Made by a program: the position numbers and the translations under genes. Positions 44,671-55,200 of a stretch of 56,411 nucleotides of DNA are shown piece by piece. Each line of letters starts with the position of its first letter. Position 1 is the stretch's first letter. Origin of the DNA: JAAYCU01 sp964401335 (lineage in GTDB: Bacteria > Planctomycetota > Phycisphaerae > UBA1845 > PWPN01); contig CAYNYK010000020.1 in NCBI GenBank assembly GCA_964401335.1, forward strand, positions 1 to 56,411, written 5' to 3'. Below the pieces are notes generated by a model that saw only the letters and a program-made list of their open reading frames with translations, searched no databases and was not told the origin of the DNA.

Positions 44671-46827
44671 ATGGCGGCAAATAAACCGGTTTGGGGCATC
44701 GATCTCGGGCAGTGTGCCTTGAAGGCCATTCGCATTCGGGCCGCCGGCGAAAAGGTCGAGGTTCTCGATCACGCCTATATCGAGCACAAGAAAATACTTT
44801 CCGCCCCCGACGTCGATCGTAAAGCCCTCGTCGACGAGACGATAAATAAGTTCCTCGAAAACCACGAACTGGCCGGCGAGACCATCGTGGTGGCCGTCCC
44901 CGGTCAGAACACCCTGGCCCGTTTCACCAAACTCCCCCCCGTTGACCGCAAAAAAATCCCTGAAATCGTCAAATACGAAGCCCAGCAGCAGATTCCCTTC
45001 GATATGGACGAAGTTATCTGGGATTATCAGGTGTTCGCCGAGGAAGGTTCTTTGGAAACCGAAGTGGGCATCTTCGCCATGCGCCGCGAACTGATGTATG
45101 AACAGCTCCGCTTCCTGTCCGAGCGCAACCTGGAACCGGCCGCCGTCCAGGCCACCCCTTTGGCTCTGTACAATGCTCTGAAATACGATGGCCTTTGTGG
45201 GGATAAACCGATCGTTATCATCGACATCGGGGCCCGTAGCACCGACTTGATCGTCTCGGAGGGTATAAGTCTTTGGACCCGCAATATCCCCATTGGGGGC
45301 AATCATTTCACCGAGGTATTGCTTAAAACGTTCAAACTGTCCTTCCGCAAGGCCGAAAATCTCAAACGCGAGGCCGCCAAAAGCAAGTACGCCCGCCAGA
45401 TCTTCCAGGCCATGCGCCCCGTCTTTGCCGATCTGGTCGCGGAGATTCAGCGCTCCATCGGATTTTACACCTCCTCACATCGGGGGGTAAAACTCAACCG
45501 CATTCTGGCTATGGGCAATGCCTTCAAGATGCCCGGCATGAGCAAATTCCTCCAGCAGAACCTGGGGATGGAGGTGGTTCGCCCCAGCGCGTTCAACAAG
45601 CTATCAACCAGCGAAGCGCCCAATATGCCACAACTGCTCGATCAACTTCTTAACTTCACCGTAGCTTACGGGCTGGCTCTCCAAGGTCTCGACCTGGGGC
45701 CGATGACCAGCAATTTGCTACCAACGGAGATCGCCCGGCAAGTCGTCTGGCGAAAGAAAACGCCGTGGTTCTACGGAGCGGCGGCCTGCCTGGCCTTGGC
45801 CGCCGGCGTGGTACAGGTTCGTAACATCGTGGATAAGGGTGTAGTCAAGGCGGCCAAGGCGGAAATGGGCCGGCCCAGTTTCAATCCCCCTGAAAAAGAC
45901 GAAAACGGGCGGTTTCTTCGCGAGCCCGATGGCCGCCTCCGGATCGATCCGCAAGTTCGGACCATCCTGAAACAAGGCCCCAAAACCGGCAAGGCCACCA
46001 GCGACGCCCAAGCCATCATGGCCGTCAATGACTATCTTCAGCAGATATTATCCGATATAAAAACCATCAACCAGCCCTTAATCAACGAAACAAAGGATCT
46101 AGCCAAACTCCAGGCCGATAAAACCGTCTGGCCATTGATCCTCAATATGCTTCTGGACTCCTTGCCAAAACCGGTCAGCCCGACGGACAAGGCCTTGATC
46201 GAAGCCATTTCCCAGGGAGCCCAGGCTTACAAGCAATTGATCGCCTCCGACCCAAACACCTTCCAACGCGGCAAACGCAGGCTCATTTGGGTTGATGAAA
46301 TCGCCGTGACCTATGCCTCGGATGTGCAAGCCGAATATCGGCGACAGAGTACCTCAACCGTAACGCCGAGAGGCGGCGGTTTTCCCTCAACGCCGGGAAT
46401 GTTCGTTCCAACCGGACAATCGGCAAGTACGGAAACCACCGGCCCCTCGCATCCCGGATTTGTCCTGCGGATTTCGGGGCAAACCCCCAATGCCGGAGGC
46501 GCCGCCTTCTTGAACACGACCCTGATCGCCTCTCTCCTTCAACAATCCCGCAAAGGTGTTTACGTCGGCAATAATCCACCCTTGGTCACTTTATTGGATT
46601 GTCAACCGATACAGGAGAGGAGCGGGCCGTCGCGTACATGGAGCACTACGGTGATGAGAGCTGAGCCGAGGACCGACACGACGGACCCTGTTACCGGTGA
46701 ATCCATTATTGGCGATCATTCCTTTATTATTCTCGTGGGCGTGGTGCTCGGCGATAAAGCAGCCGAGGGTTCCGCGGCACCGGCGGCCGGCGCCGCCGAA
46801 TCGTCAAACGAAGGGAACGAACTATGA
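44671..46827 (+). CDS. pilM: PilM-PilN fusion protein of a type IV pilus / secretion-like system
   Basis: ATG 44671 (AGGAG upstream) gives 718 residues, about twice the length of PilM. Residues 1-~345 are a PilM-type actin-like ATPase fold: VWGIDLGQCALKAIRI, VVAVPGQNTLARFTKLP, IVIIDIGARSTDLIVSEG and ILAMGNAFKMPGMSKFL. A membrane helix lies near residues 366-387. The periplasmic part ends like PilN: TVWPLILNMLLDSLPKP, then FVLRISGQTPNAGGAAFLNT with the GxA/xxF turn. The two normally separate inner-membrane alignment proteins appear joined here. It is the first gene of the operon that ends with the secretin. Confidence 0.85.
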   Translation: MAANKPVWGIDLGQCALKAIRIRAAGEKVEVLDHAYIEHKKILSAPDVDRKALVDETINKFLENHELAGETIVVAVPGQNTLARFTKLPPVDRKKIPEIVKYEAQQQIPFDMDEVIWDYQVFAEEGSLETEVGIFAMRRELMYEQLRFLSERNLEPAAVQATPLALYNALKYDGLCGDKPIVIIDIGARSTDLIVSEGISLWTRNIPIGGNHFTEVLLKTFKLSFRKAENLKREAAKSKYARQIFQAMRPVFADLVAEIQRSIGFYTSSHRGVKLNRILAMGNAFKMPGMSKFLQQNLGMEVVRPSAFNKLSTSEAPNMPQLLDQLLNFTVAYGLALQGLDLGPMTSNLLPTEIARQVVWRKKTPWFYGAAACLALAAGVVQVRNIVDKGVVKAAKAEMGRPSFNPPEKDENGRFLREPDGRLRIDPQVRTILKQGPKTGKATSDAQAIMAVNDYLQQILSDIKTINQPLINETKDLAKLQADKTVWPLILNMLLDSLPKPVSPTDKALIEAISQGAQAYKQLIASDPNTFQRGKRRLIWVDEIAVTYASDVQAEYRRQSTSTVTPRGGGFPSTPGMFVPTGQSASTETTGPSHPGFVLRISGQTPNAGGAAFLNTTLIASLLQQSRKGVYVGNNPPLVTLLDCQPIQERSGPSRTWSTTVMRAEPRTDTTDPVTGESIIGDHSFIILVGVVLGDKAAEGSAAPAAGAAESSNEGNEL

Positions 46828-46967
46828 TACCGGCCGGCTATCTTCCATACAATATGGCTCCATCGATGCCGAACAGCCGGAGGTGTAATGAACCATCGAC
46901 GCGATTGCATAAAGCAAACGGAACTTGCCTTGATCGCAAACAAAGATCTTGAAGGGAATCGGCAAGC

Positions 46968-47564
46968 ATGAAGAAAGTCATTGACTGGATCAAGAGTAAC
47001 CTGGCGGTGGTCATCTCCAGCGGGGTCGCGGCCGTGGCCATCGTGTTTCTGGTGCTGGGCCTAATGGACGATGAGGTCCCCAAAGCCCTGGAGGCGGACG
47101 CCCCCCTAACCCGGAGCCTGACCAACCTTAGTCCGATCAACGAGAGCGTCATCATTGCCGCCCTGACCGAACAGGAAAAACAGCAGCGGCAATTGCAGGA
47201 TATCCTGAATCGAATCAAGACTTCAAAAACCTACAAGCCGCTCATCGACACGGTTTTCCCGGCCATGACGGATAACGACAAGTTTTCCGCACCATACGAT
47301 TTTAGAAAGAGTTTTCGTGCAAAACAGGCCTCTTTCCTGAAAGATTTGAATGCCAAGGACAGGGTCTCCTCGGGGGGCACGGGTTCCAGAACATCTTCAC
47401 CCCGACGTGCCGGAAGAGACGATTTTGACCCTCGTCTGTTTGGTTTTGAGAATCGTGGAGGCATCCCCCCTGCCTTTCGAGGTGAATTGGGCGATCAGAG
47501 CGGCCCCCCCTCCTCCACTGAGAAACCGCAGGCTTCACGAGACGATCTGATCCACGCCCAGTGA
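46968..47564 (+). CDS. PilO-like membrane protein, N-terminal part ending at an in-frame TGA
   Basis: A 198-residue product with a short cytoplasmic start, a membrane helix (residues ~12-33, VVISSGVAAVAIVFLVLGLM) and a coiled-coil-prone stretch, the layout of PilO. The sequence then becomes Gly/Ser/Arg-rich. The frame stops at TGA 47562-47564 and resumes at once in the same frame as IYLYASVNDLDSQNN, joining the next feature. Together they would form one protein of about 424 residues. The position after a PilM-PilN gene supports a PilO role, but sequence similarity to PilO is not evident. Confidence 0.55.
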   Translation: MKKVIDWIKSNLAVVISSGVAAVAIVFLVLGLMDDEVPKALEADAPLTRSLTNLSPINESVIIAALTEQEKQQRQLQDILNRIKTSKTYKPLIDTVFPAMTDNDKFSAPYDFRKSFRAKQASFLKDLNAKDRVSSGGTGSRTSSPRRAGRDDFDPRLFGFENRGGIPPAFRGELGDQSGPPSSTEKPQASRDDLIHAQ

Positions 47565-47591
47565 ATTTATCTCTATGCCAGCGTCAACGAC

Positions 47592-48239
47592 TTGGATTCC
47601 CAAAACAACGCCGTTAAGGCGGTCAACGAGGGTACCGGCCTGTTGACCCTCGAACAAATGTGGATGGCTCAGGTATCACTCTGGATTCAGGAAGACATCG
47701 TCAGTGTCCTCAAGCGTCTGAACGAAGAGGCCGCTCAAGGTCTCGATCAAGACAAACGCTGGGTAGGCTATCTCCCGATCAAACATCTGAAGATGTTCGA
47801 TATGGATAATTTCTATCTGACTTCCGCGGCGACCAGCACCACCGGGTTCATGCCCGGCCGTTCCCAGCAGGAAGCGTTTGTTAGCCAAAGGCCCGAAGGT
47901 GTCGACACGATTCGGTTCAGACTCACTCTGGTCATGGAAGCCAACAGTCTTTTGCGAGTCATCGAGGAGATTTCCCAACAAGGGTTCTATACCTTGTTGC
48001 AGCCTACCAAAATATTTGCCGTACCGGCTTCGGCGGCTTCTACCGGATATGTTTACGGTTCGGCACCGTCCGTCGAAGTTGAAATGCTCTGGGAAGCTTG
48101 TTTTCTTCGCGCCGCCTATGAACCCCTAATGCCTAAAGTCGTCAAGGATATGTTTACCCCGGGAACCACTGAAACATCAACAACCCCAAGGCCGATTGGC
48201 AGAGAGCCTTCTTTTAAAGAGCTTTTGGATAACAGGTAA
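47592..48239 (+). CDS. PilO-like protein, C-terminal part
   Basis: A 215-residue open frame starting TTG 47592 with no ribosome binding site and no signal or membrane helix of its own. It is in the same frame as the preceding 198-residue part, separated by one TGA and nine codons. Its middle, HLKMFDMDNFYLTSAAT and TIRFRLTLVMEANSLLRVIEEI, looks like the globular ferredoxin-like part of PilO/PilN, which ends in a short conserved helix. I treat it as the distal half of a broken gene. ATG 47658 would be an internal start if it is truly separate. Confidence 0.55.
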   Translation: MDSQNNAVKAVNEGTGLLTLEQMWMAQVSLWIQEDIVSVLKRLNEEAAQGLDQDKRWVGYLPIKHLKMFDMDNFYLTSAATSTTGFMPGRSQQEAFVSQRPEGVDTIRFRLTLVMEANSLLRVIEEISQQGFYTLLQPTKIFAVPASAASTGYVYGSAPSVEVEMLWEACFLRAAYEPLMPKVVKDMFTPGTTETSTTPRPIGREPSFKELLDNR

Positions 48240-48409
48240 ATCGAGCGGTATACGATGCAGGCAAAGACAACAATGGATGCGTCCGGAAAAGGATAAGGCC
48301 TTCCCGAAGCGGGGATCATTAAGGATTTAACAATGCTGACCCTATAGATGAATCCGATTGGCAATCCAGACCTTGACCGGAAATCGGAGTTTGAGCAAGG
48401 AAAGCCGAC

Positions 48410-50383
48410 ATGGCCAAACAGAATGTTAATTTCATTCAGAGACACGTGGAAAAATTTGTCATCGGTATCACTGGTTTAATTCTGTTGGCGACCCTTTTCC
48501 TTTACGGAATCCAGACGCCCAACACCGCGACCGTTGGTGGTGAAACCTTAGCCCCCAGCGATTTTTACCAGCAGATCGATCAGAAGGCCGCCGCGGCTTA
48601 TGAAAAAATGAAATCCACCCGCCAGGAAGGTTCCCTGCTCGATCCCCTGCCGGAAAGCATTACCGCGGGAAAACTCGCCATGCCCGCCCCGGTAGCTGTC
48701 GCCTGGGTGTCACCTACGCCCGGACTCACCGAAATTGCCCCCGTCCAGGGACAAGTCAAGAAAATCCGCCTGGCCGACATTCTGCCTCCCTCTCGCCCCG
48801 TGCTGACCACCGGCCGTGGTCGGGCCACTCTGCCGGAGACCGGCAAACTATTTCTGACTTCTACCGGTTTCGACGGCGTGGGCCCGGAAGGGCCTGCTGC
48901 TCGCGGACCGGCATCCCCTGCCGGGTTTCCAACGCCCGTCGATCAATCTATCAAGGAGTGTTATTGGGTGACCGTGACCACCGCCGTGTTCAACAAAGAG
49001 CAGATCGAACTGTTCAAGGCCGCGGAATACCACGACACTCGAAGGGATTTTATTGTGGCCGGTTTTGAAGTCGCCCGCCAAGAGTTGCTTCCCGACGGCC
49101 AGTGGGGTCCCGCCACGATGGTCACCCCCTATCGGCCAAAAAATATCCTGCCGGACAACCTCCCGACGCGTCGCTCGGAGGATGGTAGTTATATGACCGA
49201 TCAAGCCACCGAGGATCTTCGCGATAATTATCGCACGCAGATCCAAACCGGCACGCGCAGCAACGAGACCCTGCGCCCGCCTTTTGCCGCGTATCTCACC
49301 AATGCATATAGATCCGAATGGAAACTGCCCGAATCGTTACCCGGCATCAACATCGATCTTTCGCTTTACGTTCAGGAGGTGCCGTGGACTACTTCTTTTG
49401 AGGAACCCCGCGCGGCGCGCGGAGGCCGGCGCCCGGAACGGACCCGCGATAACGTGCGCGGCCCTGGCGACACCGAGGCTTCCGATCGGGAGCGAAAAAA
49501 ACTGATAACCCAGAAACTTGAGGACGCTAAAAAGGCTTTTGAGGAAAAACGCTTTTTGGACGGCGAAAAGTTATTGGACGAGGTTGAAAAAGACCCGTCG
49601 GTCGAGGATCAGCAAAGACTGGAAGCCCGCAGGTTGCGGATCAGGCACGAAAACGAGATCAATGCTGCCCGGACCACCGAGATGAAATCCTCAGCCCAAA
49701 TCCAAAACCCGGATATCGAACCGGCCTGGGTCAACGATACCAGTGTCCTGCCCGGCCGTACCTATCGGTATCGCCTACGGGTTTTGGCCTTGAACAACTA
49801 CTTCGGCTATGACATCCCCTTGCTTAATCCTGCGGATGCCAAGAAGCTCTTGCTGGCCGGGGCCTGGTCCGAATGGTCTACCCCCATCACGGTTCGAAAT
49901 GATACGTATCTCCTCCTGGACCGCCTGGCCGTCCAGCCCGCCGGGCAGCCCCCCCTGGCCAGTATCGAGGTCTATCATTGGTCCAACGGAATCTGGTCTC
50001 AAGGTAAAACCGAGGCGGGTATTGGGCAGCGCATTACTCTGACCGGGGCTGGTTTCAACTTTGAATACGATGGGATAATCGTCGATATCCAACCCAACCG
50101 AACTTTCCTGCAACGAAACGAAAACCCCAAGGATAACACGTTCAGCGTGCGGCAGCGAAGCTCGCCCGCTATCACCGTGGTCAATGCCCGCGGCGAGGTC
50201 TCCGAGCATATCGCCACGGAGGATCGAGTTATTAAAAAAACGATCGAAGACGAAATAAAGGCGGTACTCGAGGATGGACCCTCTCGAGGCGGGCCATCCC
50301 CCGGCCCGCGCGGGCCGGAACGGGGTATATTCAGGGGTGAGGAGGATCGTGGCGGACGTCGCGAATTTCTGGATGGATTATAA
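48410..50383 (+). CDS. Unrecognised membrane-anchored protein of the pilus-like operon
   Basis: A 657-residue protein, AGGAAA before ATG, one N-terminal membrane helix (residues ~15-35, VIGITGLILLATLFLYGIQT), then a periplasmic part. Three regions stand out: a VTVTTAVFNKEQIELFKAAEYH segment (~185-210), a charged helical stretch ~345-430 (KKLITQKLEDAKKAFEEKRF), and a beta-rich end with PGRTYRYRLRVLALNNYFGY. The C terminus is Pro/Gly/Arg-rich. No family is recognised. By position it could replace PilP, which links PilN/PilO to the secretin. That is an inference from gene order only. Confidence 0.6.
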   Translation: MAKQNVNFIQRHVEKFVIGITGLILLATLFLYGIQTPNTATVGGETLAPSDFYQQIDQKAAAAYEKMKSTRQEGSLLDPLPESITAGKLAMPAPVAVAWVSPTPGLTEIAPVQGQVKKIRLADILPPSRPVLTTGRGRATLPETGKLFLTSTGFDGVGPEGPAARGPASPAGFPTPVDQSIKECYWVTVTTAVFNKEQIELFKAAEYHDTRRDFIVAGFEVARQELLPDGQWGPATMVTPYRPKNILPDNLPTRRSEDGSYMTDQATEDLRDNYRTQIQTGTRSNETLRPPFAAYLTNAYRSEWKLPESLPGINIDLSLYVQEVPWTTSFEEPRAARGGRRPERTRDNVRGPGDTEASDRERKKLITQKLEDAKKAFEEKRFLDGEKLLDEVEKDPSVEDQQRLEARRLRIRHENEINAARTTEMKSSAQIQNPDIEPAWVNDTSVLPGRTYRYRLRVLALNNYFGYDIPLLNPADAKKLLLAGAWSEWSTPITVRNDTYLLLDRLAVQPAGQPPLASIEVYHWSNGIWSQGKTEAGIGQRITLTGAGFNFEYDGIIVDIQPNRTFLQRNENPKDNTFSVRQRSSPAITVVNARGEVSEHIATEDRVIKKTIEDEIKAVLEDGPSRGGPSPGPRGPERGIFRGEEDRGGRREFLDGL

Positions 50384-50534
50384 ATCCCGAAGTTGACCGT
50401 CCGTTTGAACCTGCCGCGTTTTATACTGGCCGAGTTGCTTCCATACGGGCTTGGTATTTGCTTCGTGGTACGACGCGAGGGTCGTCGTGCTTGGCATACC
50501 CAATACCCGGCTGTTACCTCAGGAGTGACATACC

Positions 50535-51908
50535 ATGAAAAAAAACACTTTATCACAGGGTTTGACGCTTGCCCCACCGGTATTTCTGCTCGTGTTGAGC
50601 GTGGCCATTTTCACGTTGTGCAATACATCCGCCGCAAATGAGACTCCGCCGGCATCTTCTTCCGAAATTGAGGGGCGTACAATCGAAAAGCAATATCTGG
50701 AAAAAGAAAACGCCTTGAGAGAGGCTATCCGCGCCGAACGTTTCGACGAGGCTCGAGCCTTGTTAAGCGAAACCCGAAGGATCCTGAAGACCGAAACCCC
50801 GGCGGTCTCCTCCGAGGTGGAAACAGGTTCGTATGGCCGTCGCCTTGATGCTCTGGATCAATATCTTACCCGGCGCGAGGATCAGTATCGACAGGACCAG
50901 GCCAATCGTCAGAGAATCGAAGTCCTTACGGATCAACACCATCAGCGGCAAGAGCAGCGTCAAGCCGTCTGTGAACAAACCCGTGCATGGCTGGAGCAGG
51001 CCAACGTTTTATGGAGCCGGCAACAGTACCCCGAGGCCGCCCAATTGGTCCGGAAGATACGCACGCTCGATCCAACCTGTCGGGAAGCCCAATATCTTGA
51101 AATAATACTTGCCAAGCACATCGTCGCCGACCGATCCATCCCTGAGTCCACACTCGTTACAAAAGCCCCCGAGCGCGACCGCTCACCGACCTCACCCAGC
51201 CGCGATGACTCCTTTGTCGGTTATCCCGATGCTAAAAAATGGGCCATGATCTCCCGTCGTACGCCCCTGTCGCCTCCCGGCGTTGACGGGGCCGAGCGGA
51301 AAGACCTTGGACGAGAAAACCAACTTATCGATCAATTGGCCCGGACTATCACTCAACTCCGTTTCGCCGAAGGCACGACTTTCGCTCAAATCGTGAGTTG
51401 GTTGCAAACTCAGGCACAACTCGACGTGGTTCCTGATTGGCACGTGCTGGAAGAGTACGGCGTCACCCCCGATACCGAACTGCCCGCGTCCCTCTCCCTC
51501 CACGATGTGACCCTCGAAACCGTCCTTAACATCGTATTAAAGCAGCTCAGCCCCGGGGAACCCAAAGCCCGACTCGATTGGGATTTCCCCGGCGGCGTAG
51601 TGGTGATATCGACCCGCCAGAATCTTCACAGCGCCGACCACCGCTATGCCACCCGCCTCAAGGTCTATGACGTAAGCGATCTGCTCCATACGATACCCCC
51701 GCGCGGCCTACCTGGGCTTGGCCGGTATAACTGGGACGGCGCGAGTCTAATGGGGCCACCCTTCAATACCGGTATGATGAGGGCACCGTTTAATCCAAAT
51801 AAGACAGATGGCTACAACGTCAGCGGTGTACAGGGGGGTGCGGTGGAAATGGGAATGTACCCGAGGTCTGGCGGCATGAGAATGGGGGTTGGCCGAGCGG
51901 ATTATTGA
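50535..51908 (+). CDS. Secretin N-domain paralogue lacking the pore domain
   Basis: A 457-residue protein with a signal peptide of ~34 residues and AGGAG nine bases before ATG. After a TPR/coiled-coil part (residues ~45-210) comes an STN-like domain, residues ~268-365. It is clearly related to the same part of the secretin encoded downstream: both have DTELxxxxxLxDVTLETV, RLDWDFPxGVxVIST and then YDVxDxLxxIP. The protein ends just after this point with a Gly/Met-containing tail (NTGMMRAPFNPNK; GGMRMGVGRADY), where the secretin continues into its pore. It may form a separate periplasmic ring or bind the secretin. Confidence 0.75.
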   Translation: MKKNTLSQGLTLAPPVFLLVLSVAIFTLCNTSAANETPPASSSEIEGRTIEKQYLEKENALREAIRAERFDEARALLSETRRILKTETPAVSSEVETGSYGRRLDALDQYLTRREDQYRQDQANRQRIEVLTDQHHQRQEQRQAVCEQTRAWLEQANVLWSRQQYPEAAQLVRKIRTLDPTCREAQYLEIILAKHIVADRSIPESTLVTKAPERDRSPTSPSRDDSFVGYPDAKKWAMISRRTPLSPPGVDGAERKDLGRENQLIDQLARTITQLRFAEGTTFAQIVSWLQTQAQLDVVPDWHVLEEYGVTPDTELPASLSLHDVTLETVLNIVLKQLSPGEPKARLDWDFPGGVVVISTRQNLHSADHRYATRLKVYDVSDLLHTIPPRGLPGLGRYNWDGASLMGPPFNTGMMRAPFNPNKTDGYNVSGVQGGAVEMGMYPRSGGMRMGVGRADY

Positions 51909-52264
51909 CTGGAAACCCCTCTGCCGGAACCTCTGCCCGCCCAGCGGCCGGAGAATTTTTCATAAATTATGTCGAAAACGGCGTTTACAGGACTGGCAAG
52001 ATGGTTTAATTTGCATTAACCTTATGGGCCGAATTGGTGGCCGTTCCCCGGAACGCCGATTCTGCCGGGTTGGCCGGTGCGCGATTCACGGGTGACATAA
52101 GGAGGACGTTGCCCCGGCGTGGTAGACGTGCATCGTGCCATCAGGCCATTACATTATGAAAAGCGGATTCATCCCCTGATTAAGGTCGGCCGCGATCCTT
52201 CCCGCGGTCGGCGGAATTCCTGAGGGCTCGCTCCCGCGGGCTGTACGTGAAGGAGGATAGTTCC
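51909..52264. other. Intergenic region before the secretin
   Basis: About 350 bases with no credible gene. CCGCG/CGCGG near 52189-52206 can pair. AAGGAGG at 52250-52256 is the secretin ribosome binding site. Nothing else is recognised. Confidence 0.45.
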
Positions 52265-55200
52265 ATGAAAGCTCTCCACCGATTTGGGTTTATGTCGCTG
52301 TGTATCTTGCTGGCCGGTCCTTCCCTTCTGGTCTTGGCCGCGACTCCGGATGAACAGATCAAGCAGGTCATCGACCTCTTCCAGCAAGGACAATATGAAC
52401 GGTGCCGGTCGTTGTTGGCTGATATTAATCGCGACGAATTGAGCGACGAGCAGAGACAGCGCCGCGACGAGCTGGCCGAAGAGGTTGCCACCGCCATCGA
52501 GGCCCGGGACTTGGCCAGACAAGACCTCGAGCAGGCCACCCAGTTGCTGGGGAAAGACGACGCCGCCGCGGAAAAGATGCTGCTCCGGGTCCGCGACAAC
52601 GCTTATGCCTCCGCCGAGCAGAAAAGCAAGGCCGCCGACGGTTTGCAACACATCGCCCGGCAACGAAGCGAACAAATCAGTGAATCCCCCGCCCCCTCCG
52701 CGGTCGCCAATGCCGACCAGCCGGAGAAGCTGGTTTCGGCCACGCGACCGGCCACCGATTTAAGCAAGGCCCGTGAGGAACGAAATCGTCTGCAGGTCAT
52801 CCGCTTCGTGGAAATGGGCCAGGAAGCCTTGAGTAACGGGGAATTGGATCGCGCTGAAGCCAACTTTACGCAAGCGTTGCGCCTTGCTCCTCGGCATCCC
52901 GAAGCCGAGCAAGGTTTGCTCAAAGTCCAGGAACAACGACAGGCCGAAGGCCGTCCCAACCTTCTGGATCAGGCCGCTCGACAAAAACAGATGCGCTGGG
53001 TGCGCACCAAACGCCAGCTAATGCAGGACGAAAATGAAATCCGCCAGCTCGTAGGCAACAACGAATTCGAAACCGCCGCACAAAAATTGCTTATTGCCCG
53101 CCAGACCCTTGAAGCCGGTCGGCCCGATGCCGACCCCGCGGAACAATATGAGTTCTTTTCTCAGCGCCTCCAAAGTCTCGAACAATTCATCACCACACGG
53201 GAAAACGATTACCGCCAGGAACAGGCTCGGCAAGAACGTTTGACCGTCATTGATGAGGAGCAGAAACGTTGGTCCAGCGTCCAGAAGGCCAAGGAGGAGA
53301 AAATCAATCAATTATTCGACCAGGCCATGAAGTTCCGGGTTGATCGCGAATACGCAAAAGCCGCCGACGTTTTGAAAGAGGTATTGACGATCGACCCCAC
53401 CTATGAACGGGCTAAATGGCTCATGGAAATCATGAACGACAAGGCCTTTACCGAAAACGTGAAAAACAACGCTCAGCGGTTCCGGCAAAACATGGACGTG
53501 GCCCTTCAGCAGGCCGACCTGGCGCGCGATCCGAGCGTCACCGGTGAAAACGGTCAGATCGTGGCTTATCCTGACGAGGACCGATGGCGCATCATGAGCC
53601 AACGCGATCCCTTCGGCCTCAAGGAACACAAGGAAACCAGCGAGGACAAAGCGGTTAAAAAAGAAAAGGAAACCATCGATAAACTGGCTATGAGTTTTCC
53701 CCTCGTGGAGTTTCGCGAGGGACAGACCCTCGGCGAAATCGCTGACTGGATTCGAGAAAAAGGCCAAGTGGATATCAGTTTCAATACCGCAATCCTTGAG
53801 GAATGGGATATTACGCGCGATACCGAACTGACCACCGATATCCACCTTCGCGATGTGACTCTTGAGACCGTCATTGATACCGTGTTGAAGAGAATCAGCC
53901 CCATCGAGCCGGAAGGCCGTCTGGATTGGGATTTTCCCGCCGGAGTAATCGTTATTTCCACCCAGGAGGATTTGTACAGTATGGTCGGTTCCGCATCCAA
54001 TGCCCGATTGGAAATCTATGATGTCACCGACATCCTCTTGGAGATTCCTCAGGGGGGTATGGGCGGCATGATGGGCGGCTATGGTGGCATGATGGGCGGC
54101 ATGATGGGTGGCATGGGCGGCATGATGGGTGGCTATGGCGGCATGGGCATGATGGGGGGCATGGGCGGCATGATGGGTGGCATGGGCGGCATGATGGGTG
54201 GTTATGGTGGCATGGGCATGATGGGGGGCATGGGCGGCATGATGGGTGGCTATGGCGGAGGAATGATGGGGGGTGGTTATGGCTATAACCAGCTTAGCCT
54301 TGCTCCACAAATTAAAAAAATGCTAGGTGTCAATGAGATAAGTCAATATCGATCCTCCGGTAGTTCACGATCGAACGGCGGTCGGTCATCCCGGAGCGGA
54401 GGGGGTTACGGCGGAGGTGGTTATGGGGAAAGTTCCATGGATATCGATGCCCAGTTTGACAAACTCATCGATCTTATTATGCAACAAGTCATGCCCGGAA
54501 GCTGGGAAGATGAAATCACGGACCGCGGTGGAGGCGGGGGCACAACCACCATTGATGAAGAAACGAGGGTGGGTACGATCGGGACCTGGAAGGACCGACT
54601 GATTGTTACCCATACCCCCAAGGCCCATTTGTTGATTAGTCGCCTCTTCCGCAAGCTGCGTGAATCGGAAGACCATCTTCAGGTGGCCGTCGAAGCTCAG
54701 TTTATCACCTTGACCTCCAACTTTCTTGAGGAAATCGGCGTCGATCTGGATATCATATTGAATAATGGTAATGCGGGCCTTGATCGTATGTATGCCCCCG
54801 GCTCCGGCGTTGTTGATCCTGTAACCGGTGGTGAGTATCTTCTCCAGCGACAATTCACCAAACTCGGATTCACCCCCGGAGTCGCTCTGCCTGCCGGAGC
54901 AACGGCCATACCGGTTGGTTCAAGTGGGGATACCACGGGGACAGGCGGTACGATGAGTGGAATCATTCAACCTTATTACGATGTGGCCTTGGTACCGCAA
55001 GGGGCACCATCGAATTATCTCAGTCGCCATACCACTCCCCTGCCCATTATCAACAACACTTCTGACATGGCCATCGCTCAAAGCACCGGTGTACCCGGTT
55101 CTCTCGGCGGTGGTGGCGTGGCTCCCGCCATGCAGATGTTTGGTAGCTTCCTTGACAATATCCAGGTTGATTTCCTACTGCGGGCGACCCAGATGGATGT

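Noticed and set aside
44302..45306. Long minus-strand frame opposite pilM
   Set aside because: It mirrors the codon bias of pilM, has no ribosome binding site, and its protein has no recognisable feature.
47562..47564. TGA as selenocysteine or as a recoded sense codon
   Set aside because: No SECIS-like hairpin was recognised, the site is not a redox motif, and TGA ends other genes here such as rsmD.
54055..54285. Regular DNA repeats considered as a CRISPR array
   Set aside because: Units are in frame with one protein, have no spacer structure, and no cas genes occur in the window.
53312..54310. Minus-strand frame with many His-Ala-Ala repeats
   Set aside because: It is the reverse complement of the Met/Gly tract and part of the secretin gene; the repeat is a by-product.
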